Counted from the first letter of the stretch, positions 25,301 through 39,582 are shown. The stretch is DNA of 64,000 nucleotides from Breviolum minutum Mf 1.05b.01 (GCA_000507305.1 DF239841.1:62001-126000); one strand, 5' to 3'. Notes: generated by a model not told the origin, from the sequence alone. Translations and numbers: made by a program.

Positions 25301-26400
25301 AGACAAATAAGTCAGTCAACTATAGGATTTTTAAATGATTTTTCTAACCGAAAATGTTCAAATCATCAAAAATGCAACAAAAAAATACACAAACATCAAC
25401 AGACGTCCCAACACTGCACCTTTCGCCCCCAAACATCGATAGAATCACCAACTCTCAGATCCTGAGTCTTGAGTTTTTCCGATCTTTCAAACCCCTTGGG
25501 TTTGGGGTCGTCTTGGATAAATCCTCAATTCAAATTTTAGCCAAAGTCTTGAATTAAATCGGCCATCAATCTACGTCAAGTTGAAACTTTAGCCGAAACT
25601 TTCCAAATCTTAATCAGATGAATTTGCAACAGCTCTATAAAATGTGAAACACCATCATTTCTTCCATCTGCCACAAGACGTTTATAGCTCTGCTGGTGTT
25701 GCTGGTTACATCTGGCTACCATCCGTCCTCTGGCAAGTACACACAGGACTCATCCGTCAGCATGGCTGGTACGCCTAAGCCCGAGAGGATACATGAGGAT
25801 ATATACACAGTGAGGCATTCATCGTACCGAATCATATCATCCTAGACACAATGTGCCACGTTTTGCTTCCGTAGTGGTCCACGCTTGAAGAAGACCTGAC
25901 GTCTCGCAAGAGTCGCTTTCAAAAAATAGTGCTGGGGGAGAATGGGGGAACCTGTGAAAATTTCACAAGTTTGCTCCGCCGGAGTAGTTCAGGAGTGCGT
26001 TTTGGTTTTAAAAAACATGTTGAAAAAAACACATAAAAACATATTTAAAAAATATGTTAAAATGAACTTTTTTTACACCAAATTCCAACTCTATAACCTT
26101 CATTGATCTCCACCTTCCAAGTGAAGCTGTGGGAATTTCAGGAAATGATGGCAACTCTATCTTGACCAAGTTGCAGGTGCTGGATATCGACCAGAATTCC
26201 GGCAATGTGCCTGCGCCAAAGAAAACTGTCTAGGTAATAAGCGTATCACATTTCACCAACCTGGATTACCCTGAAATAAGATTGAGATTTCCCCTACTAC
26301 ACTTTGACTTTGGGGTAACCTCACATTTTGTCACTATACCTAGAAATGCCGCTCAAATCAATTGGTGCTTTTCAAGTCTTGTTTGATGTTACCAGTGATC
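22400..26400. other. No gene recognised
   Basis: Mostly AT-rich DNA with short open frames. It holds a foldback at 24750 and repeat-like blocks near 21640-21760 and 23410-23520 that share AATCTTCCCC and GTTTGAAA-type motifs with 63540-63615. On the plus strand about 26080-26220 reads as an open stretch ending in TAG, but no family is recognisable. Confidence 0.35.
24750..24818. repeat. Short hairpin repeat
   Basis: The arm TTAACATGGAACCT is answered by AGGTTCCATGTTAA across a loop of about 40 bp. A near-perfect inverted repeat with no coding context. Confidence 0.75.
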
Positions 26401-26450
26401 ATGTCGCACCCCACTGTACAACGCAATGGCTTGAAACCACAGTCACAGAC

Positions 26451-29400
26451 CTCATTGAATTCCATGGTGTTGTCTGCCAAATAGTAATGGATGTTGAAGT
26501 AGAGACGTGCTCCATACTTCGTATGATCATCCCAATAGCCCTTGAAGCGCAAAACCTTCCGATCCTTGCTTCGCGCACGGATTTCGATACTGTTTGGGTG
26601 ACAAATCTTGAGATCAATGATCATTGATGGTCATAGTATGTCAGAGTCTGACCCATTTTTCGTGGGCTGTTCCACCTGAGCATACAACATTCATCAGGAA
26701 TTGCGTGAGCTTCTTGGACACTGGCGGAGCTCCCATTTGGAACCTCAGGGACCCAGTTATCTTCCACAGGCGTTTCGCGGGAGGTTACCTCCCGTCGGCC
26801 CCGGGGACACCCGGCTGCCCAATGGTTTTCTGCTCCACAGAGAATTGTGACGGTGGCATAGCACCCATATCAATGATCTTCCTGAGTTTTCAGAACATTG
26901 GCATGTTTTTTTCATCTGAAATTCAATGGAAGATACAAAATTGAATTAGAATCTGATTATATCTAATATCGATTTTTTTCTAGGAAGAGTGGTTCAAGTG
27001 CCTCGTTTCAAGGATGCTTTGTAGTGGTTGTTTGAATGGTCCGAGTGTCCTAAGCTTGTAGGCCTTCTGCCAGTCATCTTCTTGGACCTTAGCATATCTC
27101 ACCTGTGACTCCCTGCCCATGAATAGAAGGACACCAGGAGGTTCAATTTTTGGTCAGGAAATCCCCTATTGAAGTTCTTGTCCCTGAAACTAGATAGCCC
27201 AACCACCTCAACAATACATTCAATAAATCAAGATGTGCAGCAAGTCTTCTGTGATCCCTCACTTCCTCATTCTCTCCCACGTCCATACCAATCTCTCCAT
27301 AATACCATCGGGTAAAGCGGTCACATCCGGAGATGTGGTATGTCCTTTCCAGATTTCACGCCAGATTTGCTGAAACGAAGCTGTGATTTATGGATGAACC
27401 TTCACCAAATCCCCAAGAATCAACGGCGATTCAGCAACACCTCCTACAGCATGATCAGAGAAAAACATCGACAACTACGGGAATCCTTTGTAGTCAGAGT
27501 CAATATGTTGTTTGTTTTGATCTTGTTTTGCATCTGTTTCGCGTCTGTTTAGTCCTACCAAAGAGACAGATCTCAATGCCACAACGCAGATCTTCAGGGC
27601 CAATGCAACCTCTGCCATCGTCACGAGGGATGCGCTGTCGTTTCAGGAAGGACCCTGGCGTTTCAACGAGAGTGTGGGCCCAAGCCGAACAAAGGAATCA
27701 ATAGCACGAATGAACAAGAAAGTCGGGGTCAAGATTGAGTAAGCTCACAAAATCTGAGAATTATTGTGTATTTATTACAATTTCACATCTTTTTTTCACC
27801 AATTTCTTTGGCCAAAAGCAACATCGAATCCATGCGAACCTTGAACGATGCCGCAGTTTTCGATGCGCGGCTCTGACATGCTCACTGTACCATCTTCCAG
27901 GTAGTACCTCTCCCCATGAAGCTGGTGCTTGGGATGTGGCCAGTTACTTAGTTGCAATGACCTCAGAAATATCATACCCAATCTATCTATCATTTACAAC
28001 TGTACCCTATATATATTATAATTCTATACATAGAAATCTGTGTAAATATACTATATATCACACTGAGTCAAAATATATACATGTACATAATCATAATCCA
28101 ATCATGTATATGATAAAATTACAGCAAGTCTATGTATGGAATCATTATCCACTGCTCAGATAGTTAAGATCTGTCCAGTCAGTGATGCAAACAACTCTTT
28201 TGCCTGCTATCATGGAAACCTGTTTTGCCCTGACATCCACCCAGTTTCAACCACGCGGTGCATGATGATGATGTGCCGCTTGCGGCTGTTCTCATCTGCC
28301 CGTTCTGTCACTGTCTCTTGGAAGAAGGCGTAAAAGCGCAGTACCTGCGAAATGTCCGGAACCACGGTCACCAGCATCAAGGCAATTCCTCCACCCCAGC
28401 ACCAATGTGGAGACTTCGCGAAATTCTCTTGATCCCAATTCACTATCAATTCATCTATTGCCGAAAATGTTTAAAACGAGTATGACACAAAAGTGTCTGA
28501 AAGTCACAATCTTCGCAAGACCATCACCAGAAAAAAAGGTCTGACGGCGGATCGTTTGGAAGCAGGCTCCCCGATTTTTGTTTCCCGCCTGCTTTTCATG
28601 CTTCAGCCAAGCTGGGGTCACTCGTGGGTACCTTAAGTCTACCACAAAAGTGACACCTTTTAACAGTCACCAAAAAGGACCTTTGACTCTTAACCAAACG
28701 TTCAAAAGAAGAGCATCATCAACAGTTTCTCGGACACCCAGCCGCTGATTCTTGGGAATCAAGTCCTGGCGAAACAGCGAAATGGAAATCTACTTCAAAA
28801 TACCATCATTTCGATTAGTCATTTTGGAATGGGAAGGAATGGGAAGTCTTCATTGAGTCTCACTATTGAGATTGATGACAGAAAATGGGAGTACAATGAG
28901 TACGATGCCCAAGTTTGCACTAATCATCAAAGTCTTCATCATTGCTAAACTTTTAGTGCCAAAAAGACATCACCACTGAACTTCAAATCTTCTGAAAATT
29001 AAAATCAGACACGTGCAACAATCCCCAGCGGCAACATACATCTCAGTATGTATATACATAAGATATATGTATATAAATGCATATATGCACGTATCTTATA
29101 CATACAATGCATATACCCATTCCCTTCAGAGCTCCTCTGCGGTGACGGCCGGCTCCTCAGGCACCGGCGTGGCGCGTTGGCGCCAACCGGGCCGTTGGAG
29201 TTCCATGACCTTCGTCCATCATTGAAAACCGGTGAAATTCGAACTTGGAAATTGAATTTGGAATGTAAATGTTTGTTGATTACATGGGGGTTTCCTAAAA
29301 TGGTGGTACCCTCAGTAGGAAAACCCATGGTTGTTGGGTACCACCATTTTAGGAAACCCCCATATATTGGAAAAAGTCGACCCAAAAAAGACAGAAAAAA

Positions 29401-29870
29401 CTGGAGATTGATTGGTTTTTATTGAAGGAATGTGACTTTATTGTTTGAAAAAAAAAAATCTTAATGAAACGGAAACTGAAACCGAAACCTCTCCCAAGGG
29501 CCCCCCGACATATTCAAGGACCTGCTCGCCTGGAGTTCGAACCAAGACAGATGAGCCACGAAAAAAAACAAAAAAAACGACCTTACTTTCCGTTGAATCC
29601 TGGTTGTTTAATCGGGATCCTGATAATTTTTATAATGGTTTATTATAATCCCCATATAATATCATATAATTAGGTGTTATCACTAATAATCCCCATATAA
29701 CCTAAACAACCAGGGTCTTTTTCATTGCTCAGATGAAAACACCTTGTTTGCTTGTATGTTCTTGCGAAAACGAGAATGAGTTGATTTGACTCTTCTGCCC
29801 TGACCGCTAAGGCATCCAAACTCACATCAGGAGTTTTGAAGGTAGCAAAGGCCGACTTTTTGTCGGTAGC
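26451..29870 (-). CDS. EFHC1/Rib72-like DM10-domain axonemal protein
   Basis: A homologue of EFHC1/Rib72, a protein inside axonemal doublet microtubules. Eleven minus-strand exons join in frame: 29826-29870, 29133-29209, 28589-28631, 28277-28344, 27840-27907, 27555-27654, 27263-27344, 27050-27087, 26789-26881, 26689-26743 and 26451-26564. The first DM10 domain runs from QVLRFYAFFQETV through YYLEDGTVSMSEPRIENCG and KRQRIPRDD to SGCDRFTRWYYGEIGMDV; the second starts DRKVLRFKGYWDDHTKYGAR and continues HYYLADNTMEFNE. Donors at 29132, 28588 and 28276 are GC; those at 27554 and 27049 are GA; the rest are GT. The N-terminus and the exons after 26451 (end of the second DM10, any third DM10 and EF-hand) were not located. 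It suggests a flagellate life stage. Confidence 0.87.
29284..29363. repeat. Foldback element, family A, copy 4
   Basis: A compact copy: ATGGGGGTTTCCTAAAATGG at the left is answered by CCATTTTAGGAAACCCCCAT at the right, a nearly perfect 20-bp inverted repeat around a short core. It lies in the EFHC1-like intron between exons 29133-29209 and 29826-29870. Confidence 0.85.
29552..29731. repeat. Foldback element, family C, copy 2
   Basis: TGAGCCACGAAAAAAAAC at the left and TTTTTCATTGCTCA at the right, with CCTGGTTGTTTAATCGGGAT answered by AAACAACCAGGG. The centre is ATAATCCCC/TATAA-rich. Located in the EFHC1-like intron. Confidence 0.75.
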
Positions 29871-32800
29871 CTGGCAAGACAAGAATCCATGATCAACAAG
29901 TTTTCGAGAATGTAATGCACGCATTTGTACTGCATATCTCCAAATTATAACATTATCATAACAACTTCATGACATTTACCCTCCAACCATGCATAGCTGG
30001 GTCTGATCAACTGCAAAAGCAACAGCAAGTGAAGGGAAGATTTCTTGATCTTTATTGCAAGGAATACACGGTTGGTTGAAAGATGGAAAAGTGGAAAATC
30101 ACTCACTACAACCTGTTGAAACAAAGCCACCGTAGCTTGACAAAGCTTTCAGAAGCATCCTCCTACGCCAGTTCCCAAATAGGGCAGCTTGACTGTCAGA
30201 TATCGAAGAGACTGTTGCTTCTCATGGCCTGGACGGTGAAACAGGATCCTGTACATTGATATATTTAATGAATTTACTGTAACTCAGGGCTTGAACATGA
30301 ATCAAAGCATCAAATTAGATCATCAATGTCACAAGTCATAGTTTTTTGTATACATTACCCAAAACATATCAAAACGTCACCAAAGCCTTAGCAATCCCAC
30401 CTAGACTACTAGATTCTTCACAATTTTGATCAATTTTCCTACCATCATACGATCCGCCTGCCAATTTGGGTGCAGTGGTGCCCAGGGCCAAGATCGCCGG
30501 CAGCGACGAAGATTTATTGAGCGTCATCGAGGACCTTTGAAGGCGGAGAGGATCCAGGGAATTTTCTTACCTTTGGGGGTAGATTTTCACAGAAAAAACT
30601 GAAACAATGTTATAGATAATATATAAAAACCTGAAACATATTATCTGCCGTGTCATTGGCGAAATTTGGAAGTCTTACGTCTAAGCCCAAGATTTGAAGT
30701 TGAAGACGTGGAACAACTACAACTGCAACTGCCTGTCACTTCTTGGGCTCCCAAACCGTCTCAAAGCCACGAGCCGCCCATTTGGGCGACGAAAGCTTTT
30801 GAGCCAAGGGGTTGGTTGTTCGGCGAGACAGAGACACCGTGGGTTTTTGTCGTTGAAATCGTCATCTCTCAGTACTGTCAAAGGTGCCAAGTGCATTCCT
30901 TTTTGCCTTAAAGAAATGAACAAAAAAAAACGCCTTGAAGTGGAGAATTGGGAAAAAAATGCATAAAAATGCAATGATCATCACTCTTTGTGGCCTCTTT
31001 TCCCCAAAACATGACTACGACCGACGGTTGGTTTCTAACACCACGAACTCGCCGTGGCAACTGTTGTTCCAAGGCTGCAAGGCCACGGTCATAGCAAAAC
31101 ATGAGACCCAACAATCATCTGAGTCAGGCAACATTCATCAGCAACAAAACATACAAATTCAAGTGAAGAAAAAAAGATAAAATAGTAAATTGACATCAAA
31201 ATCATCTGCTAAGTTGCAATATATGAATCTAAGATGATTCTATATGATTTTAAATGTATCTGTATATGTAAAGAACGATTGTGATTGTATTATATAAGCG
31301 TACATAAGGTTGAACATTCACCGCACCGAATCAAACGAAATCATCGGCTCACCATGAACCGCTTGGCGGAATGGCACAAAAATAAAGGAGCTGAGTGGAT
31401 CAAACATGTCGAGTGTTGAAAACAAAAATCCAAGCTTTTTGTGTCTGGCTGCTACGACATCTTACAAGGCTAGTGGCGGCAAATGGAGTAAACAAAAATT
31501 TCATCATTGAATTTAGAGGCGACATCGACGTTCGACATCCTTCGACCCGAGATCCAGTCCGATCAGAGTGTCATACTCTTGAGGAACACCTGACGGAACT
31601 AGTGCTTCTACTAGCTCTGCAAAACGGATGCGTTGCAAGTCACTTCTTGGAAGAAACTTGTGAAAGCGTGCAAAACTCCATCACACTGATATGTCAAGGC
31701 ATTTCCAGGAAACATATTGGACTAAAAAAGAGTGCAGTTTTATGATGCCAAACAGATAAAACAGACCTAACGACACCGTAGCGACGCCATGACATTCAGT
31801 GAAATCATTTGGGATCGATTTCGCGCAGCCGAATCGCGGTTCAATCCACAACTACACAACCCACCAGTGGAAAGCTTTGGTTGTTTCCATATCTTTGAGT
31901 AAACCTGCGGCCAAACACTTTACATAGGGATCAATCTCTCTTGGCTCATGGTGGAAATCAAACAGTCTCTGTCTTTTTGCTTTTGCCTATTTTAGAGATG
32001 GCAGTAGAGTCAATATACATACTGCTACACATTGTTGAAACATGGACTTGCAGCTTGTCCTCTTTTTGAGCGAGTTTGTCTAGCCTTTCAACCTCAGCAC
32101 TTCGGCCATTTTCAGAGGTGATCAGTGATCGGTGCGAGAAGGATATGTAGGGCATCACGGCATTACCATCAGAGTGTACAAGCCTCAAGGATCTGAGACT
32201 ACGACTCTCACCTATTCGCCTGGCAAACAGCACTGCTGAGAGGCCAACACATCAAACATCAAAACCCTCATGTCATGATACTTAAGATATACCATGATGC
32301 CATGTAATGCCAGCCCCTCGCCTTTGGCGTTTGCAATGGTGAACCAGCTGGGCTTTCCACATGCCGTGATCCAGCAGCCTCAGGCGTTTTTTTTACCAGT
32401 CGTCATTGGCACTGCGGTGTCGGTGTCGGTTTTTTCTTGGGCATTCCGACAACCAGGGCTGGAGAAGAAACTACTCGACCCAAGGAAGGCAAATGTAAAT
32501 CTTTCTTCCCCGTTGGAGTTGTTGGAGCCTGGCGAAAATCCGGGGCGAAGGGCGAATCGCCGGTTTTCCAAGATGTGTTGTGACAAAACTTCAAAGAAAT
32601 GTGGCAAATCTTGAAAAAGAAAGTGTGACTCCTTGACTACTTATTACTTTTTTGGGAGGCAACATCGGGGTTTCAAAGTATGTGTTGCTCAATATCTTGT
32701 AAAGATCGATCAATCCAAATTCTGTTCAAATGGTTTTAAGGACTCAATCAGGTGTGTGATCGTTTTTTTCCCAAAAAATGGTGGCCTTCTTCTCCATTTT

Positions 32801-35800
32801 GGGCCTTGCACGGATTGGTTCCATGAGTCTCACCAAGAATCTCACCAAGCTGTTGGGGCTTCGGACGTCTTGGGCACCCGCAACGAGCCAGGCATAACTG
32901 GCCCGTCTTGGCTGTAACGGACCTGAGTATGTCAGATTCCTGTTGCAAATTCGACCTCGAACTCATATCTTAATTGTGAAGAATGATAGCAAAACATAGA
33001 AAAACATGAAAAGACATTGACATGACACTGAGATTCAATCAAATTCTCAGCTAACGCCCCAATGATTCCTTCAGCATACAGCCCCGGGGACTAAGTGCTC
33101 GGCAAATGATGGAGCATTGGCTCTCTGCATTTCCTGCAAAGCCGGAAGCCGTGTCCGGATGGCAAGGCAAGGTATCTTTGCATCTTTGCAGCTGCTACAT
33201 CTATAGCGAAAAGATGCCAAAAGAAGGTCTCTGAAGTTCGAATTTGATTTCAAGTCTCATCTCAGGCTTTCCAGAAGCATTTGTAGAAAGTCTTTGAAAA
33301 TCTGTTTGGACCAAATCCATCCAACTCCATTTTTGCGTCCTTGCGCACTTCTTTCCCACCATGGGTCTTGTACCAATCCTTAGTATCAGAAGACACACCA
33401 CCAAGTTGCGACAAGAAACACACAACACCATCCTGGTCCCCCCATCTCATTCCAGGGTACAAAGATCTGATCTAAATGGTTGCATCGTGCCTGGCAAACA
33501 TGGAGAATTTTTACATTCAAAAATATGTCTCACATGGAATCACTCCGAATCCAAAAAACAGAAACAAGTTCATTTTCGCTTTTTGCGCCTGGTGCGAAAA
33601 ATCCTGGCTTTCGGACATCAAAAAGGTTTGAAGCTCATGTGACACAATTCTGGACAGCACAGTCCCCCTCCCCACAGTCCCTGAGACTCTCATCGCTATC
33701 CATCTCCATGTTCAGCATCAAACGCCTTGCAGTTGCACTTTGAAACTTCTGAATCTATGCAAATCGAGGAATGCTTTTTTTGTTGACCTTCTCATTAACA
33801 TGTGAAAAAGCAAATCAAAATCCCCAGGCCCTTGCAGTATTCATTGATGATATGAACTTCCTGAAATCTGCATGCCTCAATGAAGTGTCCACAGAACTAC
33901 GCCACTGGTACCGGGTCTCACTTTGACTCATCCTGCAAAGTTTCGGGCGACGCCAATTGGCACGTGAAAAGCCAGCTGCATTCTGTTGCAACATGAATCA
34001 AATGTCAAAACGTCTGAAGCATTGGCCTACATAAATCAGCACACTCAATCAGCAATTAGTAGGTTTCTTCAGTAATTCCAATTGCAGAAGTCCCTTCAAC
34101 CAAAAAACATGAGACTGAAAAGCGTGTGGCCGCATCCTGATTGGACTTGCTGGCTTTGACAGAGGAGCCTCTACTTCACCTAGCGAAGTCTTGGAATGTT
34201 TTCACCAAATTTTTTTCAAGTCTTGAGCACCCAGAATGGTCAAAATACGTCAAAGCTATGCTACAAGTATGGTGATTTAGATTTGTTGACCAGTGAAACT
34301 CGTTTTTCCTATGGTTTCACGAATCATCCATCTTGCAAGGCTCACCTTGAAAACTTGCCGGTAGTTTCTTGTCACTACCCACGGCTGGAACATCTACCTC
34401 ACACACAGTGGACTCGTTAACTGTCATAAGGATGAAGAGTTCAAAGAAAACGAAACTTGCAGAGAACCCTACCAGAAAACAGATCACAAAAAAAAATGAG
34501 CCTCTCCCAAATGAGGATCCATTTCTAAGAAGCTGACTGGCTGCGTAGCAATGGTGTGTAAGACCCGGTTCACCTCCTCGCAACCTCAAAAAATCCAGCA
34601 GTTCGTCGTGCGAGATCTGCGCTGACCATCACCACCGACCACCTACCGGGGCTTCCAGCCATCCGTCCGCAACGTTTCCTCCGTCATGGGCCGCGGCACA
34701 GGTTCTGGCCAGGTGCGCAGAAATTGAGCTCTCACAATACGTCTCTGAAGAAACAGCATTTGGAAAAAACACCTCATAAATCCTGCACAATCAGAATCAG
34801 AATTTCTAAGAATTTCATCATACTCAAAGGTGAGGAGAATTCCTAAAATTCCTGAATCCTCAAAAAAAAGGAAGATACCTTGCAGGAAGTCATGATACAA
34901 TTCGGCTCCACGTTTTGTTCTCCCTCTTCAAAGCTCCTGGTTTCAAACCTTGTGCTTGGAGCACCTTCTCCTGTCAAAGTTTTGGGGTTCCCTGGTCCCA
35001 ACTTTAAAAAGATGCGAAACTTCCTGCATTCATCGCAGACCCTGTTGGAAAATGTTTGGAAAATCGCATCTTGCGTTTCATGATTTCCATGATTTCCGTG
35101 ATTTCCTGATTCTAGATTGATCTCGTTTACCTCGTTTCACTGTCCTCCATCTCCTTGTCCAATCGCTGGTTTGCTTCCTCTTCGTAACTCCTATGCATGC
35201 TCAACACTGTCACAACGGATGGATGCATGTTCAAAGCAAAAATAATTAAAAAAAACGGCAACTTCAACTGCTGGATGAACACTCACATGCGCTGTGCCAA
35301 AACATCGCGCTCGCACACTTTGATCTCCGCCAGGCCATGTTTCACCGGCGTCAGAAACCCGTCAGTCGTGTCGGCTGTGCTGATTGCGTGGCCTGAGTGA
35401 TGTTGCACACAACTCCTCATGAAGCAGAAGCAATCATAATCAAATTTGTCATGTATGTGAACCCAATCAGTCTTGCAACTTGTAGGACCAAAATAATCAT
35501 CAAATAAAACTGGATGAAACATCATCCCTCACAACTTGGACTCTTACCCTTCCCAAATCTCCATGACTAGGGTGCGACGATCACCTTCAACGGAACTGAC
35601 CTTAGAGTCTACCAAGAAAACAGATCCAGCTGAACTAACTGAAATAGGAAAGTGCTAATAAAACCTCTACAAAAATTAAACCACTGTTACTTTTTGAATA
35701 GCTGTCTTCAACAGTTGACTTCCAACGCTAAAACTGAGTATCTTGCGTTGTGTCTTTTCTCCGAAAGGAATACCACCTAGGTACAATTGTGGGCAGGACC

Positions 35801-35906
35801 CAGAAGGGGCCTTCCAGTCGTTCAAGGGGCAAAGCTGACCATCAAGGATTAGAAGGCGTTCTCTTTCTGTTTGTGCAAATGGTCATCCTTTGCATCGTGG
35901 TCCTAG

Positions 35907-35966
<60 letters not shown>

Positions 35967-35975
35967 CCATCATCG

Positions 35976-36028
<53 letters not shown>

Positions 36029-36048
36029 AGCAGCATCAACAGCAGGCA
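35907..36048. repeat. (ATC)n microsatellite followed by (CAG)n
   Basis: More than 30 near-perfect CAT/ATC units, then about six CAG units. All six frames stay open here and give His, Asp, Met or Ile runs, which are artefacts of the repeat. Confidence 0.92.
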
Positions 36049-37770
36049 AAGAAGGCCCACAAGGCGCAAGGAGATCACTATCAGTACCTGCACCATCAAG
36101 AAGGCCGACAATGGTGGGCGTTCTATCCCCCAAGATTAACAGAATCAATCACGATGCGAAAGTGGACCAATTGACGGTAAATCTTAGAATACTCCAGCTA
36201 GGAGACCCCAGCTTTTCGTGATTAGACACAAGACTTGACACAGGTGTTTGTTGCATCAAGATCTGTAGTACTCAATCACACCTTTGCTATTCTACCCCTC
36301 CTCCTACCCCAACCCATCCAGCATTTGAGGTGCCGACACCCTCTCCTCTCTGCATTTGGTGCTCAACACGTAGCTCGCCGCTGAACGTGCTGAAGATGCC
36401 TCCCTTGAAATTTTCTGGCCTCCATTGGCAACGTTCCCAACATCCGCTGTCTTGACCCAGAAATTGGTGCCGTCCATCCGTCTTATGTCAGTAAGATACT
36501 ATTAAAAAAACATTATGAGATATTATCCACTTATTATAAATGCATACATACGGTAATGTTTTTGACCATTCTTGTCATCTTGTATCCTGACTTGACCTGT
36601 GACCATCATGAACCATCCAAAGAACGCCTTGAAAGAAGCACAGAGACAGTCAGCAACGAGCCATCATCCTGGTGTTCGCAAAGTCGAAAAGGGACAATTT
36701 GAAGAGCCTATAGGCTACACTACACAGCTGAAGAGCTTGTTTCATATCCATTCATATCCATCATTCAAAAACTTGCCACTTAGTTTGATCTCACCAAAAG
36801 CAAAACTATCACTATACATCAAAATATATATCAAAATGATTCAAATGATCCACAGCACTTGATGATTTCGCTTCCCAAATTATCCCATCCGGTCCCGGTG
36901 TTCAGGATCCATGACGGAGCCACCATCACTGTATGCATGATACCTTGGTGAAAATCCAACGAAAATCTCAACCTCCACAGGCGGAAACAACGCCGAGAAT
37001 GCCGAGAACGCGGCTCGAAACTTCTCAAGGACACCTTTCGTTGGGAGAGCAGACCCCAACCTCACTGAAAAACTTCCACTCCAAACATGTTTGCGCTTGA
37101 AAACCTAGTTATGAATATGGGAACCCTGGCATTGGGGCCCCCATAAAATGGTTGAAAATGCACGGGGAACCTGGGGTTATTTCACTTATAGGGGGTTAAT
37201 GGTTAATTATAACCCCCATTTACAACTGGTTGACGGGTCCCAAGTCGGGATCTTCGCTGATAGCCATGGCACGAGTGGCATCCTCGGACCTGGCAGCATG
37301 GCATGGCATGAGAGCTTGCCATGACACCCTTTTCTTATTGGCACTGGAAAAAAAAAACAAGGAGACAAGAAACAAAAAAGCAAATGTTCAATTCTGAAGA
37401 TGCTGTTCTTGTTGATTGGGTTTTTGGGGCCCTGCACCTCATCAGCATGAAAAGCTTCTTTTCCAAGGCATCCAAAAAGTCCTTGTCAGAACTTGTAAGG
37501 CCACTCTGCACCTGTCATCACTGCATCGCTTCAAAAATCCTTTGTGACTCGAGGCGAAAGTTGCCTGCCTCTGCGGAGTGAAGATAGAGCACGCGATGTT
37601 GCCCAAGACGATGCAGTGCTACTTCAGCTGCTTTGTGGAAACCTGCCTCCAATAAAAACAGGTTTCAAGCCATCAGGCTGTGGAACAATCTCCAGTTGAC
37701 CTCCGATGATCGATGAGAAAAAATGACAAAGCAACAACTAATCAATGAAAAATATAGGTGCAAAGCAATC

Positions 37771-37856
<86 letters not shown>
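37771..37856. repeat. (GAT)n microsatellite
   Basis: About 28 GAT units with one GAG interruption, just downstream (minus strand) of the exon 37896-37988 and therefore probably intronic. Confidence 0.92.
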
Positions 37857-37857
<1 letters not shown>

Positions 37858-39582
37858 TCATCAGGAAATCTGCATAAATCTACTGTTTGACTCACCTCCG
37901 AGGTGGCGAAGAGATCCACACCCTCGCCCTCGTCCACTGTCTCCGCCAGCAATACACGTCCCAGCGCATCCAAGCGTTGCACCTCCGCCTCCAACGGAGA
38001 TGTGATCGGAATTTTCTACCTGTGTTCAATTGAAATGATAGAAGAAAACTGTTTGAAAGAAATTGCAAAAATCCACTTGAGCAATGGGAGTTTCATTAAT
38101 TCTCAGTCTTGCTTACGTGCTGAAAATGGTGAATTCTCAGGTGTTTGCTTAGAATCTCCTACTGAAAAGGGGTGTTGCAAGAAAAGCTGAAGCGTCGTGG
38201 TGGCCATGAACCATGGAGGGTTTTGCCCTCTGGCCATTTGCCATCGGTCTACACAACCACCGTGGGCTTACAATCTTTTGGACCACCCTTCCTGCACATT
38301 CACATGTACTTGCGCTATTGGTACATGATGACATGTGATATGCACTTATGTATATGCACTTTTTGCAAAATGATATTATGCACTTCGGGGTATATCTACC
38401 ATAATCTTCCCCTACCTCCAGCAGTGCCGGCACCACAGCCGCATCAGTCGCTTCTACTTCCCTTCGGGTTAAGCACAGCGGCACTGCTGAGCGACTCCAT
38501 GTGGAGATTTCCTTCCAGATCAAAAAGATTGGGAAAAAATCGTCACATATCGGGTAGCTTGCAATTCTCGTTTCTACATCTGAAACTTTCAAATCACAAT
38601 TCCAGAAGGAATCGAATCGCTACTTCCTAAACACCATTGAATGCAACGTTGTGGAAACACGGAAGTTGTTGATTAAGATGCCCATCTTTGCTAAACGGCC
38701 TGAGGGTACGTTGTAACCACGACAAATTTAGGGTGCTTGTAATGACCACAGTCTTGCTGGAAACCATCTACTATGCCTGAGAAGCATCCTTGATAGTGAC
38801 TTGGTATGCAGAAATGGTGGACCGAAAACAGAAAGGAGGGACCAGGAAAAAGGAAGATGTAAAAGATTGTAAAAGTACAGCAAGTACTCACTGGAAGCCT
38901 CCCTTTCCTTTTTAGTCCCTCTTCCCTTTTCGGTCTACCTTTTCCTTCTTCAAAACGTGGAAAAATTTGGCAAAATTCTCTGAAAATAGAACGTACAAAC
39001 ATAGGAAGGAGCTTCAAAGGACTTGTCATGTGAAGTACGCGCCGTAGTTCCGAATTCCTTGTCGTAGTGAAAACCTGAACATTCGAACGGCGCTCCTCCC
39101 CAAAGGGCGGAACGACGAAAACGCCCCATCCTTAGTTGCAAGTCCATTTTCTGGAATAAATCCAAGAAAATGCAACAAAGGCATCCAAATACAAAAGAAA
39201 TGTCCAACATTATTTTGTGTCCCCCGAATCACATCTTATTGATTGCAAGAAACGCTCCAAATCACGACATACAGGCCAGCACAGCTCATTGGTGTTTGCA
39301 AAAAGTGCCTTAGATCATCTTAGATCTGTTCAAGTTCATCATCACTAAAATTCAATAGCCATCACTAAAAATCACCTTTTCATTGATAAAGCCTCAACTC
39401 CCCTTTGCCATGAAAACCTTCTCCATTTTTTCCACAGCTGTTGCAACGTTTCGGCCGTGCGGCATCTGCTTCCATGAAGTCAACGGCAGAATCCAAGGAC
39501 CTGAGGGTCACGGCTATGGTAGAAAGATTGACCTACTTGGGGAAGCTTCAAAAAAAGATATTTGATAATGAGCATCGCCTAC

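Larger units (their letters stand above)
30700..39560 (-). other. Many unidentified minus-strand exons (one or more genes)
   Basis: Coding-looking minus-strand segments recur every 0.3-1 kb. With splice sites: 39418 to about 39530 (core TLRSLDSAVDFMEADAARP), 38416-38486 (REVEATDAAVVPALLE) joining in phase to 37896-37988 (VQRLDALGRVLLAETVDEGE), 36944 to about 37050 (GVLEKFRAAFSAFSALFPPV), 35548 to about 35612 (SVEGDRRTLVMEIWE) and 35287-35393 (TTDGFLTPVKHGLAEIKVCE). Less certain: about 33310-33450 (QLGGVSSDTKDWYKTHGGKE), 33090-33170, 31510-31630 and 30745-30810 (SSPKWAARGFETVWEPKK, followed by TGA or a GTGACA donor). I recognise no family, and the number of genes is unknown. Confidence 0.4.

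Noticed and set aside
26080..26225. Possible plus-strand exon ending in TAG before GTAATAA
   Set aside because: An open stretch with no recognisable family and opposite to all neighbouring host exons; could be chance.
30790..30810. CCTTGGCTCAAAAG on the minus strand, possible relict of the dinoflagellate spliced leader
   Set aside because: It matches only the last few bases of the leader and lies within a coding-looking segment, so it is better explained as codons.
35842..36174. Long ORFs with His, Asp, Met or Ile runs
   Set aside because: They arise from the ATC/CAT microsatellite, which leaves all frames open; no protein features outside the repeat.
37665..38005. Poly-Ser and poly-Met ORFs
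   Set aside because: Produced by the GAT microsatellite. The real coding part is the exon 37896-37988, which ends at a GTGAGT donor before the repeat.
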